DNA of 64,000 bases from Comamonas sp. KCTC 72670 (GTDB lineage Bacteria > Myxococcota > Myxococcia > Myxococcales > Myxococcaceae). The number at the start of each line of letters is the position of its first letter. Position 1 is the stretch's first letter. The notes beneath the pieces are model-generated. The model made no database searches, was not told the origin of the DNA, and saw nothing but the letters and a program-made list of their open reading frames with translations. Location: positions 126,814 to 190,813 of the forward strand of contig BNCN01000013.1 in the NCBI GenBank assembly GCA_014656495.1, read 5' to 3'. This document shows positions 25,515 to 33,378 of this stretch, in pieces. The translations under genes were made by a program, and so were the position numbers.

Positions 25515-27683
25515 TCAGGACGCGTTCGCCGCGTGGAGCTGCTTGCGGCCGCCCTGCATGATGGCCACGGTGACGGACTGGTTCCGGCCGTTGCGCTTCG
25601 AGTGGTAGAGGCACTGGTCGGCCAGGTCGATGAGCTGCTGCTTCTCCATGGCGCTGTCGGGGAAGGTGGCGATGCCCAGCGACATGGTGATCTTGAGCGG
25701 CCCCATCTCCGTCTGGAAGACCTCCGCCTGCACGGCCTCGCGGATGCGCTCGGAGATGGTGAAGGCGCCCTTGGCGTCCGTCTCCGGCATGATGATGACG
25801 AACTCCTCGCCGCCGTAGCGGGCGACGATGTCCGTGTCGCGCGCCATCGTCTTGATGATGCGTGCCACGCCCTTGAGCACCTGGTCGCCCGTCGGGTGGC
25901 CGTAGGTGTCGTTGACGCTCTTGAAGTGGTCCACGTCGGTGAGGATGACGGAGCACTTGCGCTGGTAGCGCCGCGCCTGAGCCAGGATTTCATCCGCCTT
26001 CGTCTGGAAGGTGCGGTGGTTGAACAGGCCGGTGAGGCCGTCCGTGGTGGCCATGCGCTCCATCTGCTCGAAGAGCTGCGCGCGGAGCACCGCCTGCGCG
26101 GCCTGGATGGCGATGACCTCGATCATCCGCAGCACGTCCTGCTCGAAGGCCGCCTTCTTCCGCGAGCCCGCCACCAGCGTGCCCAGGATGCGGTCCCCCG
26201 CCACCAGCGGGAAGATCTTCAGCGCGCCCAGGCCGCGAATCTGCGTCTCGTCATCGAAGATGATTTGCCGGTCCATGGCCTTGATGTCGCGGCCCGGCAG
26301 CGGCGCCCCGTAGCGGACCACGTTGGCGACCAGCCCGTTGTTGTCCTCGAAGCTCTGACCCGACAGCGCCTGGCCCTGGGCCGTCACGCCGGACATGCGC
26401 ACCACGCGGTGCATGCGCTTGCCGTCGACCTCGGACACCAGCGTCACCGCGCAGAAGTCCAGGCCCGCCAGCTGACGGGTGCTCTCCAGCACCGCGACGA
26501 AGACCTGGTCGGGGCTGCCCGCGCGGTTGAGCTCCTCGATGGCGCGGAAGAACCGGTCCTTCTCGTCCCGCGTCTTGCGGATGTAGCTCATCACCCGCTC
26601 CACCTCGATGGAGCGCAGCACCTCGCCGGCGATGGTGCTGAGCAGCTTCTCGTCCTGGTCGCTGAAGGGCTCGTTCGTCAGCCGGTCCGCCACCAGCACG
26701 CCGCGCACCAGGCCGCTGGCCTCCAGGATGGGCACCGCGAGCAGCGCCTGCACCGTGGGGCCGCCGCCCTCGTAGTGCGTCACGCCCTTGAGGCCGTTGG
26801 GCGAGTTCATCCGCACCGGCGCGCGGCGCTTGAGCACGCCGCCGATGATGCCCTCCCCCGCGTTGAAGCGCTCGCGCTGCACGCGCTCGGAGCCGGAGCG
26901 GCAGTCGTACAGCTTCAGGCTGCGGTCGTCCGACGTGAGCAGGAAGGCGGCGCAGGTGTACGTGCGCAGGCCCGTCTCGGCGATCTCCAGCGCGGCCTGC
27001 ACGGCGCCTTCAATCTCCTTCACGGAGGCCACCAGCCACTTCTCGTCCGAGCTCATCCCGCTGAAGCTGTCCTGCGTCCCGGAGGACACCAGCCGGAAGG
27101 TCCGGGCCCGCTCCTCCACCTCGCGGATGCGCTTCTGCACCGCGTCGCTCTCCGCCCGGCGCGCCGCCGCGATGCGCGTGGCCAGCACCAGGTGGTACAG
27201 CCCGGAGAACAGGGCCAGGAAGGCCGCGTGCGTCAGGTAGCCCGTGGGGTTGGGCACCGGCCCGCCCAGCGTCACCAGCGCGTCGAACACCAGCGCCACG
27301 CCCAGCAGCGTGAGCCCGGCGTTGCGCGGCAGGAAGGCCACCAGGAAGGCCATCAACAGATAGACGATGGGGAACAGGTCCCCGCCACCAATGGCCACCA
27401 CGACGAAGGCCGCCGAGATGAGCGCCCCGCCCAGCTCCAGGTCGTCGCGCAGGTCGATGACGGCGCCCACCGCGCCGCGCATGGCCCGGCGCCAGGCGGC
27501 CACCGCGATGCCCACCAGCAGGCAGCCCACCAGGGCCGCTTCCGTCCAGCCCAACGTCTGCAGCCCCCGGAAGCCGCCGCGCGCCAGGTGGATGAACGTG
27601 GCGAGCGCCGCGGCGGCGGGGATGGAACGGACGGCGAGACGCAGCAACCTTCCGGGAGACGGAAACTCGGGAAGCGACGTCAT
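25515..27683 (-). CDS. dmxA: Membrane diguanylate cyclase with two GAF domains, DmxA-like
   Basis: A 722-residue protein. About six N-terminal TM helices (about 15-170) are followed by a short coiled coil, two GAF-type sensor domains (about 205-360 and 385-540) and a C-terminal GGDEF domain. The active site is RYGGEEFVIIMPE, with the inhibitory I-site RDTD exactly upstream (RDTDIVARYGGEEF), and TDVDHFKSVNDTYGH for metal and substrate. It should make c-di-GMP and be product-inhibited. This architecture is that of Myxococcus DmxA, a cyclase recruited to the division site; naming by homology is inference. ATG 27683 overlaps the stop of the ftsB-like gene, supporting a link with division. Confidence 0.85.
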   Translation of the reverse strand: MTSLPEFPSPGRLLRLAVRSIPAAAALATFIHLARGGFRGLQTLGWTEAALVGCLLVGIAVAAWRRAMRGAVGAVIDLRDDLELGGALISAAFVVVAIGGGDLFPIVYLLMAFLVAFLPRNAGLTLLGVALVFDALVTLGGPVPNPTGYLTHAAFLALFSGLYHLVLATRIAAARRAESDAVQKRIREVEERARTFRLVSSGTQDSFSGMSSDEKWLVASVKEIEGAVQAALEIAETGLRTYTCAAFLLTSDDRSLKLYDCRSGSERVQRERFNAGEGIIGGVLKRRAPVRMNSPNGLKGVTHYEGGGPTVQALLAVPILEASGLVRGVLVADRLTNEPFSDQDEKLLSTIAGEVLRSIEVERVMSYIRKTRDEKDRFFRAIEELNRAGSPDQVFVAVLESTRQLAGLDFCAVTLVSEVDGKRMHRVVRMSGVTAQGQALSGQSFEDNNGLVANVVRYGAPLPGRDIKAMDRQIIFDDETQIRGLGALKIFPLVAGDRILGTLVAGSRKKAAFEQDVLRMIEVIAIQAAQAVLRAQLFEQMERMATTDGLTGLFNHRTFQTKADEILAQARRYQRKCSVILTDVDHFKSVNDTYGHPTGDQVLKGVARIIKTMARDTDIVARYGGEEFVIIMPETDAKGAFTISERIREAVQAEVFQTEMGPLKITMSLGIATFPDSAMEKQQLIDLADQCLYHSKRNGRNQSVTVAIMQGGRKQLHAANAS

Positions 27684-27961
27684 GGGGACTCCAGGTGGAA
27701 GACGAGCTCGCCCGGCTTCACGTAGCCGAGCTCCTCACGCACGGCGCGCTCCAGGGCGGCCGGGTCCTTTCGCAACGCGGCAATCTCGTTGCGCAGGGCC
27801 TCGTTCTGGGCGGAAAGGGAGCGGTTGCGGGCCTGCACCGACTCCACGTCCTGGCGCAGGGAGAGGTAGCGGCGGAAGCCGTTGGCGTCCACGACGGACA
27901 CCAGGCTCAGGGCCGCAGCCACCCCTACCGCCACCACCAGGAACTTTCGCCTCGCCGTCAT
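27680..27961 (-). CDS. ftsB: FtsB/DivIC-type septum formation initiator
   Basis: A 93-residue bitopic protein: basic N-terminus MTARRKF, one TM helix (about 6-24), then a coiled coil (SLRQDVESVQARNRSLSAQN, about 33-52) and the conserved C-terminal ALERAVREELGYVKPGELVF of the FtsB/DivIC family. FtsB joins FtsL and FtsQ in the divisome and activates FtsWI septal synthesis. ATG 27961 starts just before the basic residues; an opening to 28000 is unlikely. It overlaps the DmxA-like gene by four bases and is about 80 bases from the TlpA-like gene on the same strand. Confidence 0.88.
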   Translation of the reverse strand: MTARRKFLVVAVGVAAALSLVSVVDANGFRRYLSLRQDVESVQARNRSLSAQNEALRNEIAALRKDPAALERAVREELGYVKPGELVFHLESP

Positions 27962-28042
27962 GAGCGCGGAGGACCGTACCAGTGGCCCCCCGCCCCGCAA
28001 GATTTCCGCTCCAGACCTGTAGCAGCGCTCAGCGGGCCCCGG

Positions 28043-28558
28043 TTACGGCGCCTGTGCGAGCAGCTTCTCCACGGCCTTGGCCATGTCGGCGTGGGACTCC
28101 ACCCCGTGCCAGCCGGCCACGGCGCGGCCCCGGCGGTCCAGCATCACGGTGGTGGGCAGCCCCTGGATGACGCCGAAGGCGCTGCGTCCTTCAATCATCT
28201 CGGGGTCCGCGACCAGCACCGGGTAGCGCAGCGCATAATGGTCGGCGAAGGGCGCCAGGACCTTCTCCCCGTCCAGGTCCATGCCCACCGCCACGACCTG
28301 GAAGCCCTGGGGGCCGTAGTCCTTCTGGAGGGCCTCCAGCGTGGGCATCTCCGCCAGGCAGGGGAAGCACCACGTCGCGAAGAACGAGACGAGCACCACC
28401 TTCCCGTCCAGGGCGCGGAGGTCGTGCGGCGTGGGCCCCACGGCGGGGAGGTTCAGCGCGTTCAGGAAGGCGTGGCCCGCGTCCACGGGGCGCGCGCCTC
28501 GGCAACCGGCCAGGACGACCAGCGCCACCAGGGCGGCCCGTCGCAGCACGCGGGACAT
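28043..28558 (-). CDS. TlpA/ResA-like thioredoxin-fold lipoprotein
   Basis: A 171-residue protein with a lipoprotein signal (LVVLAGC, Cys about 19) and a thioredoxin fold. The redox centre is FFATWCFPCLAEMPTLEA (WCxxC, about 62-66) and the cis-Pro is in GLPTTVMLDRRG. Such proteins reduce disulfides outside the cytoplasm, often for cytochrome c maturation or oxidative defence. The gene starts four bases after the Fur-family gene ends, so both are probably one transcript and metal- or redox-controlled. Several cytochrome-like sites occur in the 23211 gene product, but a direct link is not shown. Confidence 0.9.
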   Translation of the reverse strand: MSRVLRRAALVALVVLAGCRGARPVDAGHAFLNALNLPAVGPTPHDLRALDGKVVLVSFFATWCFPCLAEMPTLEALQKDYGPQGFQVVAVGMDLDGEKVLAPFADHYALRYPVLVADPEMIEGRSAFGVIQGLPTTVMLDRRGRAVAGWHGVESHADMAKAVEKLLAQAP

Positions 28559-28562
28559 GGAC

Positions 28563-29048
28563 TCAGGCCTCCGAGGCGATGGCTGCGCCCCGCTGACAGT
28601 CGCGGCACAGCCCGTACAGCTCCATCTTATGGGAGGTCACCTTGAAGCCGTGCCGGCGGGCCACCGCGTCCTGGAGCGCCTCGATGCGTTCGTTCTCGAA
28701 CTCGATGATGGTGCCGCAGCGGGTACAGACCAGGTGGTCGTGGTGATCCCGCCCCGCCGCCGCCTCGTAGCGCGTCTGCCCGTCACCGAAGTTGCGGGCG
28801 TGGGCCAGGCCACACTCACTGAGCAACTTCATGGTGCGATACACGGTGGCGACGGACACCTTGGTGTCCTGCTCGCGCACCTTGTTCCACAGCTCCTCCA
28901 CCGACAGGTGGCCCCCCACCGCGAAGAACGTGTCGATGATGAGGCTGCGCTGCCGGGTGCTCTTCAGCCCGTGCTGGGCCATGTAGCGGGCGAGCACCTC
29001 GTCCTTGTCGCGGTCGTCTTCGTGGTGGTGGCTGTGGCTGTTGCTCAT
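28563..29048 (-). CDS. Fur-family metalloregulator
   Basis: A 161-residue regulator. The winged helix is in LKSTRQRSLIIDTFFAVGGH and VSVATVYRTMKLLSECGL (recognition helix). The dimerisation domain has the metal region HDHLVCTRCGTIIEFEN and the second Cys pair GLCRDCQRG, giving the structural Zn(Cys)4 site of Fur proteins. The N-terminus is His/Asp-rich (SNSHSHHHEDDRDKDE), unusual and possibly metal-buffering. Whether it senses iron, zinc or peroxide cannot be told. ATG 29048 has GAAGGA eight bases upstream; longer in-frame opening reaches 29087. It heads a two-gene unit with the TlpA-like lipoprotein. Confidence 0.92.
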   Translation of the reverse strand: MSNSHSHHHEDDRDKDEVLARYMAQHGLKSTRQRSLIIDTFFAVGGHLSVEELWNKVREQDTKVSVATVYRTMKLLSECGLAHARNFGDGQTRYEAAAGRDHHDHLVCTRCGTIIEFENERIEALQDAVARRHGFKVTSHKMELYGLCRDCQRGAAIASEA

Positions 29049-29436
29049 GTTCAATCCTTCAATGTCGCCGAGGGGCCGCGCCCGCATCCGACGCCGAGGG
29101 GAGGCCCGCCGCTGCCCCGCCCTCCGCTCCTGTTGTAACCAATCCGGTGAGTCACCGCGACCCGGGCATTTCCCAACGAAGGCCCCGCACCGGAGAAGAA
29201 TTCGTCACCGGCAAGTGTTGGGCTCCGAACGCGGCGGGCCTGATACTCCCGTCCATTCCTCCCGGCAACGCCGGGCGTGCGGCCGAGGGGGGCGCTGCTC
29301 CACCTGCCCGCCCGTCCCCGCGACTTGCACTCGCCGTAGGCTGTTTAGATTGGAATCGGACTGGCTCATTGACACCCGTCTGCAGGCGAAGATAGAGGCA
29401 ACCGCCCTCGTAAACGAGCATTTTTCCGCGACATTC
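29049..29436. other. 388-base intergenic region between divergent genes
   Basis: This stretch separates the Fur-family gene (minus) from the gene at 29437 (plus). The half near the Fur gene is GC-rich with no clear promoter or Fur box; the half near 29437 is relatively AT-rich and contains the TTGACA promoter listed separately. A weaker TTGCAC (29325-29330) with TAGATT 15 bases on is also visible. No RNA gene or convincing small ORF was seen. Confidence 0.5.
29369..29396 (+). promoter_or_regulatory. Candidate sigma-A-type promoter for the 29437 gene
   Basis: An exact TTGACA (29369-29374) is followed after 16 bases by GATAGA (29391-29396, three of six consensus positions). Predicted transcription start is about 29403, giving a leader of roughly 34 bases to ATG 29437. 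It supports that ATG over the longer upstream opening. Confidence 0.45.
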
Positions 29437-30639
29437 ATGAACAGTCCCTGGCAGAGAAGACGACAGCCCGATGACGTCCCCACCCCCGTGGCGGTTGCCG
29501 TCTCGGACTTCTGCCGGCGCGCGAAGGCTCCCGCGCCGGCGCCCGAGGTCCGTGAGGCGCTGGCCCTCCTGGCCGAGGCTGATGACTTCCGCGTCCGCGC
29601 CTTGACGGACGCCGAGCCGGAGGCCACCCCCCTGGGGCCCTTCGCCATCATCGACATCCTCAGCGGCACCCAGGCCGCGGTGGCCGCCCAGCGGCAGGCC
29701 TGCGGCTACTACGACGTGGCCCGCGAGCTGGCCCACGTGCGCGATCAGAAGACGCCGCCGCCCGCGCCCGCCCCCCTCACCTTCGCGCCGCCGCCCGCCG
29801 CCGGGACGGACGGCTCGGAGGCGGCGAAGAAGGCCGGCAAGCCGTCGAAGGAGGACGGCGAGGCCACCGTCAAGGAGCGCATCGCCCCGCGCAAGCGCGC
29901 CCCGGCCGAGGAGTCCGTCGCCGGCCCCGCCGACCTCGTCGAGGAGCCCGCCCACTCGCGCCGCGACCTGCCGCGCCCCCGGGGCCGCTTCACCCGCGTG
30001 GAGGCGCCGCGCGCGTCCTTCCTGGAGCTGACGCGCCTGTCCGGCAAGCCCGTCGTGGAGGCCGCGCTGGAGGCCAACGAGCACCGCTTCGCCCTGCTGC
30101 GCAACCTGTCCCAGCGCTTCAACGGCGCCCGGGGCGAGCTGACGCAGGTGGATCTGGAGAACGTCCTGCGCGACCACGGGCTGATGGACGCGCTGGTGGA
30201 GAAGGAGCGCCGCCAGGTGCTCGACGGCTTCACCTCCCAGCGAGGCGCCGCGGGCCGCGTGGCCTGGGCCCTGGGGCTGAGCCCGTCGGAGCTGCAGCGG
30301 CTCGTGTCCGTGCTGTCGCTGACCGAGGACGTGGAGGCCCTGCGCGAGCGCTTCCGCCGCGAGGCCCTGGCCACCCAGCACCTGACGCACCGGTTGGACC
30401 TGCTCGGCCGCGAGAAGTACCTGAACGACCTGGGCATCCAGAAGAAGTTCGCCGACACGCTCCGCAAGGAGCTGGAGCGCCTGGTCGGCGACGTCCTGCC
30501 CGACGCCGAGGACCTGCACGGCCTGGCGGACGCCGTCGCCCGCAAGCACGGCGCACCCGCCGAGCTCGTCTTCCGCGCCTTCGAGCGCCTGGGCCTGGCG
30601 GACGGACTGCGAAAGCAGCTCCTCGCCGCCTCCCGCTGA
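29437..30639 (+). CDS. Hypothetical helical protein
   Basis: A 400-residue soluble protein without signal peptide. The N-terminal 110 residues are compact and end at ELAHVRDQKTPP. A Pro/Ala/Lys/Glu-rich disordered linker follows (about 110-190). The C-terminal half is almost all helix (RFALLRNLSQRFNGARGELT, VEALRERFRREALATQHLTH, EKYLNDLGIQKKFADTLRKE), probably several coiled helices. The family is not recognised. The start is placed downstream of a TTGACA promoter. A FmdB-type zinc-ribbon gene follows 29 bases on and is probably cotranscribed. Confidence 0.75.
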   Translation: MNSPWQRRRQPDDVPTPVAVAVSDFCRRAKAPAPAPEVREALALLAEADDFRVRALTDAEPEATPLGPFAIIDILSGTQAAVAAQRQACGYYDVARELAHVRDQKTPPPAPAPLTFAPPPAAGTDGSEAAKKAGKPSKEDGEATVKERIAPRKRAPAEESVAGPADLVEEPAHSRRDLPRPRGRFTRVEAPRASFLELTRLSGKPVVEAALEANEHRFALLRNLSQRFNGARGELTQVDLENVLRDHGLMDALVEKERRQVLDGFTSQRGAAGRVAWALGLSPSELQRLVSVLSLTEDVEALRERFRREALATQHLTHRLDLLGREKYLNDLGIQKKFADTLRKELERLVGDVLPDAEDLHGLADAVARKHGAPAELVFRAFERLGLADGLRKQLLAASR

Positions 30640-30668
30640 AACAACACCCTGACGAGGCACTGAGAACC

Positions 30669-30992
30669 ATGCCCATCTACGAGTACTCCTGCCAGAGCTG
30701 TGGAAAGATGATCGACGTGCTGCAGAAGATCTCCGACCCCGCCCCTGCCACGTGCAGCGCGTGCGGCGCCGAGGGGCAGATGCAGAAGGTCGTCAGCCGG
30801 TCGAGCTTCGTCCTCAAGGGCGGGGGCTGGTACTCCGACCTGTACAGCTCCACGAAGAAGGACGGCAGCTCCTCGTCGAGCAGCAGCAGCTCGTCGTCCT
30901 CTTCCTCCTCGTCATCGAGCGCGTCCTCCGCGCCCAGTACGCCCGCTCCGGCGCCGGCCCCCGCGCCCGCCGCCTCCAGCGACAAGAAGTAG
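30669..30992 (+). CDS. FmdB-type small zinc-ribbon protein with poly-Ser tail
   Basis: A 107-residue protein. The N-terminal 45 residues are the FmdB/CxxC regulatory-type zinc ribbon: MPIYEYSCQSCGKMIDVLQK, then TCSACGAEGQMQKVVSRSSF, with two CxxC pairs. From about residue 65 an uninterrupted run of 18 Ser follows, then an Ala/Pro-rich end, together making a disordered tail. FmdB-type proteins are small nucleic-acid- or enzyme-associated ribbons of unclear role. Poly-Ser is encoded by mixed Ser codons, so it is not simple DNA slippage. It follows the 29437 gene closely. Confidence 0.9.
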   Translation: MPIYEYSCQSCGKMIDVLQKISDPAPATCSACGAEGQMQKVVSRSSFVLKGGGWYSDLYSSTKKDGSSSSSSSSSSSSSSSSSSASSAPSTPAPAPAPAPAASSDKK

Positions 30993-31057
30993 CCGCACGG
31001 GAGCGGGGGGAGCCGAAAATTCGCTCTGGGCGTGAGAGCAACGCACACTCACGTCCC

Positions 31058-31261
31058 GTGCCCTTCCCCCCCTCCAAGCGTCCTCCCCGTCACTGCGCGC
31101 TGTGTGGCCATCCGGAGCTGACGGACACCCGCGGGCTCGGCCGGTTCCTGCTCGTCGCGGATCCCCTCGGCAGGGGGCCCATCTGCCCACCCCAGCGGGG
31201 GTGCCGCGGCGGCAAGCGCGAGGCGTTGGTACCGTCACCGCTGACGCAGCCCGCCCGGTGA
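31058..31261 (+). CDS. Possible small zinc-ribbon protein
   Basis: A 67-codon frame from GTG 31058 shows HCALCGHPELTDTRGLGRFL and two later Cys (ICPPQRGC), as expected for a small CPxCG-like ribbon. It lies between the FmdB gene and a lipoprotein gene on the same strand. Upstream there is no strong ribosome-binding site (GGGAGC at 31006 is too far), and the frame continues open further upstream. Coding status is plausible but not proved. Confidence 0.35.
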   Translation: MPFPPSKRPPRHCALCGHPELTDTRGLGRFLLVADPLGRGPICPPQRGCRGGKREALVPSPLTQPAR

Positions 31262-31306
31262 GCTAATCAAGACACCTTCCGCGCCCTGCTTCCCGCGAAA
31301 GGTGTC

Positions 31307-32059
31307 ATGCCCCTCGCCCCACTTCGAATCCGCTCCCTGTCCGTCCTCCTGGCCGCCGCGCTGGGCGCTGGCTGTGCGTCCCAGACGCGCATGCCGCCCG
31401 AGGCGCGCAACGCCCTGAACCAGTCCCTCTCGGGGCCCGAGGCGGAGCAGTACCTGCGCATCTCCAGCAACGTCACGCCCCTCTTCGGAGACGGCTCCAA
31501 GAAGCTGCTGACACCCTACGCCCCCGAGGACGTGCAGCTGCTCGACGACACGGACGGCAAGCCCATCAACCCCGGCGCCGTGGAGCGCGTCCTGCCCGCG
31601 GGCACGAAGGTGCGCATCACCCGCGTGGAGTTCCCCACGTCCTGGGTCATCACCGAGCGCGTCCTCTACAGCCCGCGGAACTGGCCCTGGGTGTACCTCA
31701 CGGAGGCCGGCGCGCCGCCCTCCGCCCCGCCGCTCATCCTGGTGATGCCGCCCAACCTGGACCGCCCCGAGGACTTCCGCGCCGAGTTGGAGAAGTACCT
31801 CTCCGCCCGGGATGTGAAGCCCACGCTGGACGCCCTGCCACCCGCGGTGCTCGAGGCCGTGCGCGAGAAGCGGCTGGTGGCCAACATGCCCGCGGACGCG
31901 GTGCGCATGGCCTGGGGCCCGCCGGAGACGGTGCGCCGCTCCCTGGAGGGCGCCGCCCGGCAGGAGGAGTGGATCTATCCCGGCGGCCGCCGCAAGGTCG
32001 TCCTCACGGATGGCCGCCTCGCGCGCGCCGAGGAGGCCGGCGCCTCGGTTCTCCCCTGA
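31307..32059 (+). CDS. Predicted lipoprotein, unknown function
   Basis: A 250-residue protein with a lipoprotein signal ending in the lipobox LGAGC (Cys about 23). AAGGTG precedes ATG. The mature part has a helical start (PPEARNALNQSLSGPEAEQY), a beta-rich middle with two SH3-like segments (PAGTKVRITRVEF and SPRNWPWVYLTEAG), and a C-terminal domain MAWGPPETVRRSLEGAARQE and WIYPGGRRKVVLTDGR. That last part resembles the SmpA/OmlA-like beta motif in which a WGxP followed by a W-x-Y pattern occurs. A role in envelope assembly is possible but unproved. Confidence 0.78.
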   Translation: MPLAPLRIRSLSVLLAAALGAGCASQTRMPPEARNALNQSLSGPEAEQYLRISSNVTPLFGDGSKKLLTPYAPEDVQLLDDTDGKPINPGAVERVLPAGTKVRITRVEFPTSWVITERVLYSPRNWPWVYLTEAGAPPSAPPLILVMPPNLDRPEDFRAELEKYLSARDVKPTLDALPPAVLEAVREKRLVANMPADAVRMAWGPPETVRRSLEGAARQEEWIYPGGRRKVVLTDGRLARAEEAGASVLP

Positions 32060-32079
32060 GGCACCCCTGCCTGGGCCGG

Positions 32080-32811
32080 CTAGCGGCGACGACGCTTGCC
32101 GCCGCCGCCACCACCGCCGCGGCCACCGGACTTGCGCGCCGCCTGGGCCTCGCCCGGGCGGGTGAGCCGGGGCAGGTCGCCCGCCATCACCGGCCAGAAG
32201 TCGCCCTTGAGCAGCTCCGCCACCAGCTCCGCCTGCGTCTGGATGGGCCGCTTGAACATCGTCGCGCCGCGGCCCACCTCGTCGAGCGAGCCCCGCGCGT
32301 CGCTGCCGCCCACGCACGGCAGCTTCATCGCCGTGGCGGCCTCGACGGCCAGATCGTTGGACGTCTGCTTCACCCGGGCGTTGTAGCCCTCCACCGCGCT
32401 GAGCACGCTCAGCGAGCGGATGAAGTCCATGGCCGGGTTCTGCGAGTCCCGGTCATACGGCCGTGCGGCGACGATGGCGGCGCCCATGGCCTTGACCTTG
32501 GGCAGACACTCCGCCGCGCTCCACGGCTTCTCCCGGTTGCTGCCCCACATCTGCACCGGCTCCGGCGCCAGCTCCGGCTTCGGGAAGAAGCACAGGTACT
32601 GCCCCCGGTCGGTGACGAGCTCCAGCCCGACGAAGACCTTCAGCTTCGACTTCGCTCCGATGTCGAAGAGCTCGTCGCAGCCGTCCTGGGTGTTCGTCTC
32701 GGTGAAGGCCACCCCGTCCAGGCCGAACAGCGCGGCCCGCTCCAGCACGGCGCGAGGGTCCAGCTCGCAACCCTTGGACAGGTGTGAATGGGCGTGCAGG
32801 TCAATGAGCAT
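32080..32811 (-). CDS. PHP-domain protein with altered metal ligands
   Basis: A 243-residue protein of the PHP phosphoesterase superfamily. DLHAHSHLSKG (about 4-14) gives the first His cluster. GVAFTETNTQDG takes the place of the usual TDH segment, and GGSDARGSLDEVG (about 176-188) the place of SDAH. So some metal ligands are substituted and activity may be changed or lost. GLELVTDRGQYLCFF follows the usual GxE strand. The C-terminal tail is Gly/Arg/Lys-rich (KSGGRGGGGGGGKRRRR) and would bind nucleic acid or membranes. Convergent with the lipoprotein gene, 20 bases apart. Confidence 0.8.
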   Translation of the reverse strand: MLIDLHAHSHLSKGCELDPRAVLERAALFGLDGVAFTETNTQDGCDELFDIGAKSKLKVFVGLELVTDRGQYLCFFPKPELAPEPVQMWGSNREKPWSAAECLPKVKAMGAAIVAARPYDRDSQNPAMDFIRSLSVLSAVEGYNARVKQTSNDLAVEAATAMKLPCVGGSDARGSLDEVGRGATMFKRPIQTQAELVAELLKGDFWPVMAGDLPRLTRPGEAQAARKSGGRGGGGGGGKRRRR

Positions 32812-32873
32812 GGGCGCTGCTCCCTAACAGGCTCCCCCGAGGCCTGTCGAGCCTGCAACGCCCCGCCGGTGAC

Positions 32874-33143
32874 TCAGGCGAAGGCGTAGGACTGAAAGGC
32901 GCCCTGGTTGGCCTGGGTGTTCTTCTCCTCGTACGTGCGGATGAGGTAGCCCATCAGCATCAGCGAGGACGTGTTCTCCAGCACCCGGGACGGGTCCTTG
33001 GAGATGAGATTCGCGCTGTAGTTGAGGAAGAACTGGGCCAGCTCCTCACCTGCCTCCTTGACGATGAGCGCATTCAGCGCGGAGGGCTCCATCGTCCGGA
33101 TGGTGTTGATGAAGTCTACGGCCAGGTCCTTCTTGGTCTTCAT
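32874..33143 (-). CDS. Small helical protein, unknown function
   Basis: An 89-residue protein, mostly helix: KTKKDLAVDFINTIRTMEPS, ALIVKEAGEELAQFFLNYSA and LMLMGYLIRTYEEKNTQ. No signal peptide. ATG 33143 is chosen with GGAAGG ten bases upstream; GTG 33149 is an alternative two codons longer. The lack of low-complexity and the regular helical pattern make it a credible gene. No family recognised. It diverges from the small gene at 33379. Confidence 0.72.
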   Translation of the reverse strand: MKTKKDLAVDFINTIRTMEPSALNALIVKEAGEELAQFFLNYSANLISKDPSRVLENTSSLMLMGYLIRTYEEKNTQANQGAFQSYAFA

Positions 33144-33284
33144 GTCCACGGGCCTTCCCCCTTCCCCACTCCGCCGCCACTCGCGGCCCCCTGCCCCGAG
33201 CGCCCCACGCCATCAGGTGCGACCCGAGCAACATAGGCATGCGCGGGAGGCTGCAAACCCCCAGGCATGGACGATCAACATCCC

Positions 33285-33307
33285 CCCGGCAGGGAAGCCG
33301 GGTTTTT
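33285..33307 (+). terminator. Hairpin with T5 tract abutting the 33306 promoter
   Basis: CCCGGC (33285-33290) and GCCGGG (33297-33302) form a perfect 6-bp stem with a 6-base loop, followed at once by TTTTT (33303-33307), the canonical intrinsic terminator layout on the plus strand. No annotated plus-strand gene ends here. The T-run overlaps the -35 element of the next promoter. It may stop a short transcript from 33150-33285 or insulate the 33379 promoter. Confidence 0.55.
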
Positions 33308-33335
33308 GACACCCCGGAATGCCACGTGCGATAAC
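33306..33335 (+). promoter_or_regulatory. Promoter of the 33379 small gene
   Basis: Exact TTGACA (33306-33311), an 18-base spacer, then GATAAC (33330-33335, four of six consensus positions). The predicted start near 33342 gives a 37-base leader containing AAGGAG (33364-33369) before ATG 33379. This is the most consensus-like promoter seen in the window. Confidence 0.6.
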
Positions 33336-33378
33336 CTCCTATTGTCCTGAATCAGCACCGCACAAGGAGTGGCAGGCG

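Noticed and set aside
30862-30924. Serine-codon run in the FmdB gene as a DNA repeat or CRISPR-like array.
   Set aside because: It uses mixed AGC/TCC/TCG/TCT/TCA codons inside one reading frame and encodes a poly-Ser tail; there are no spacers.
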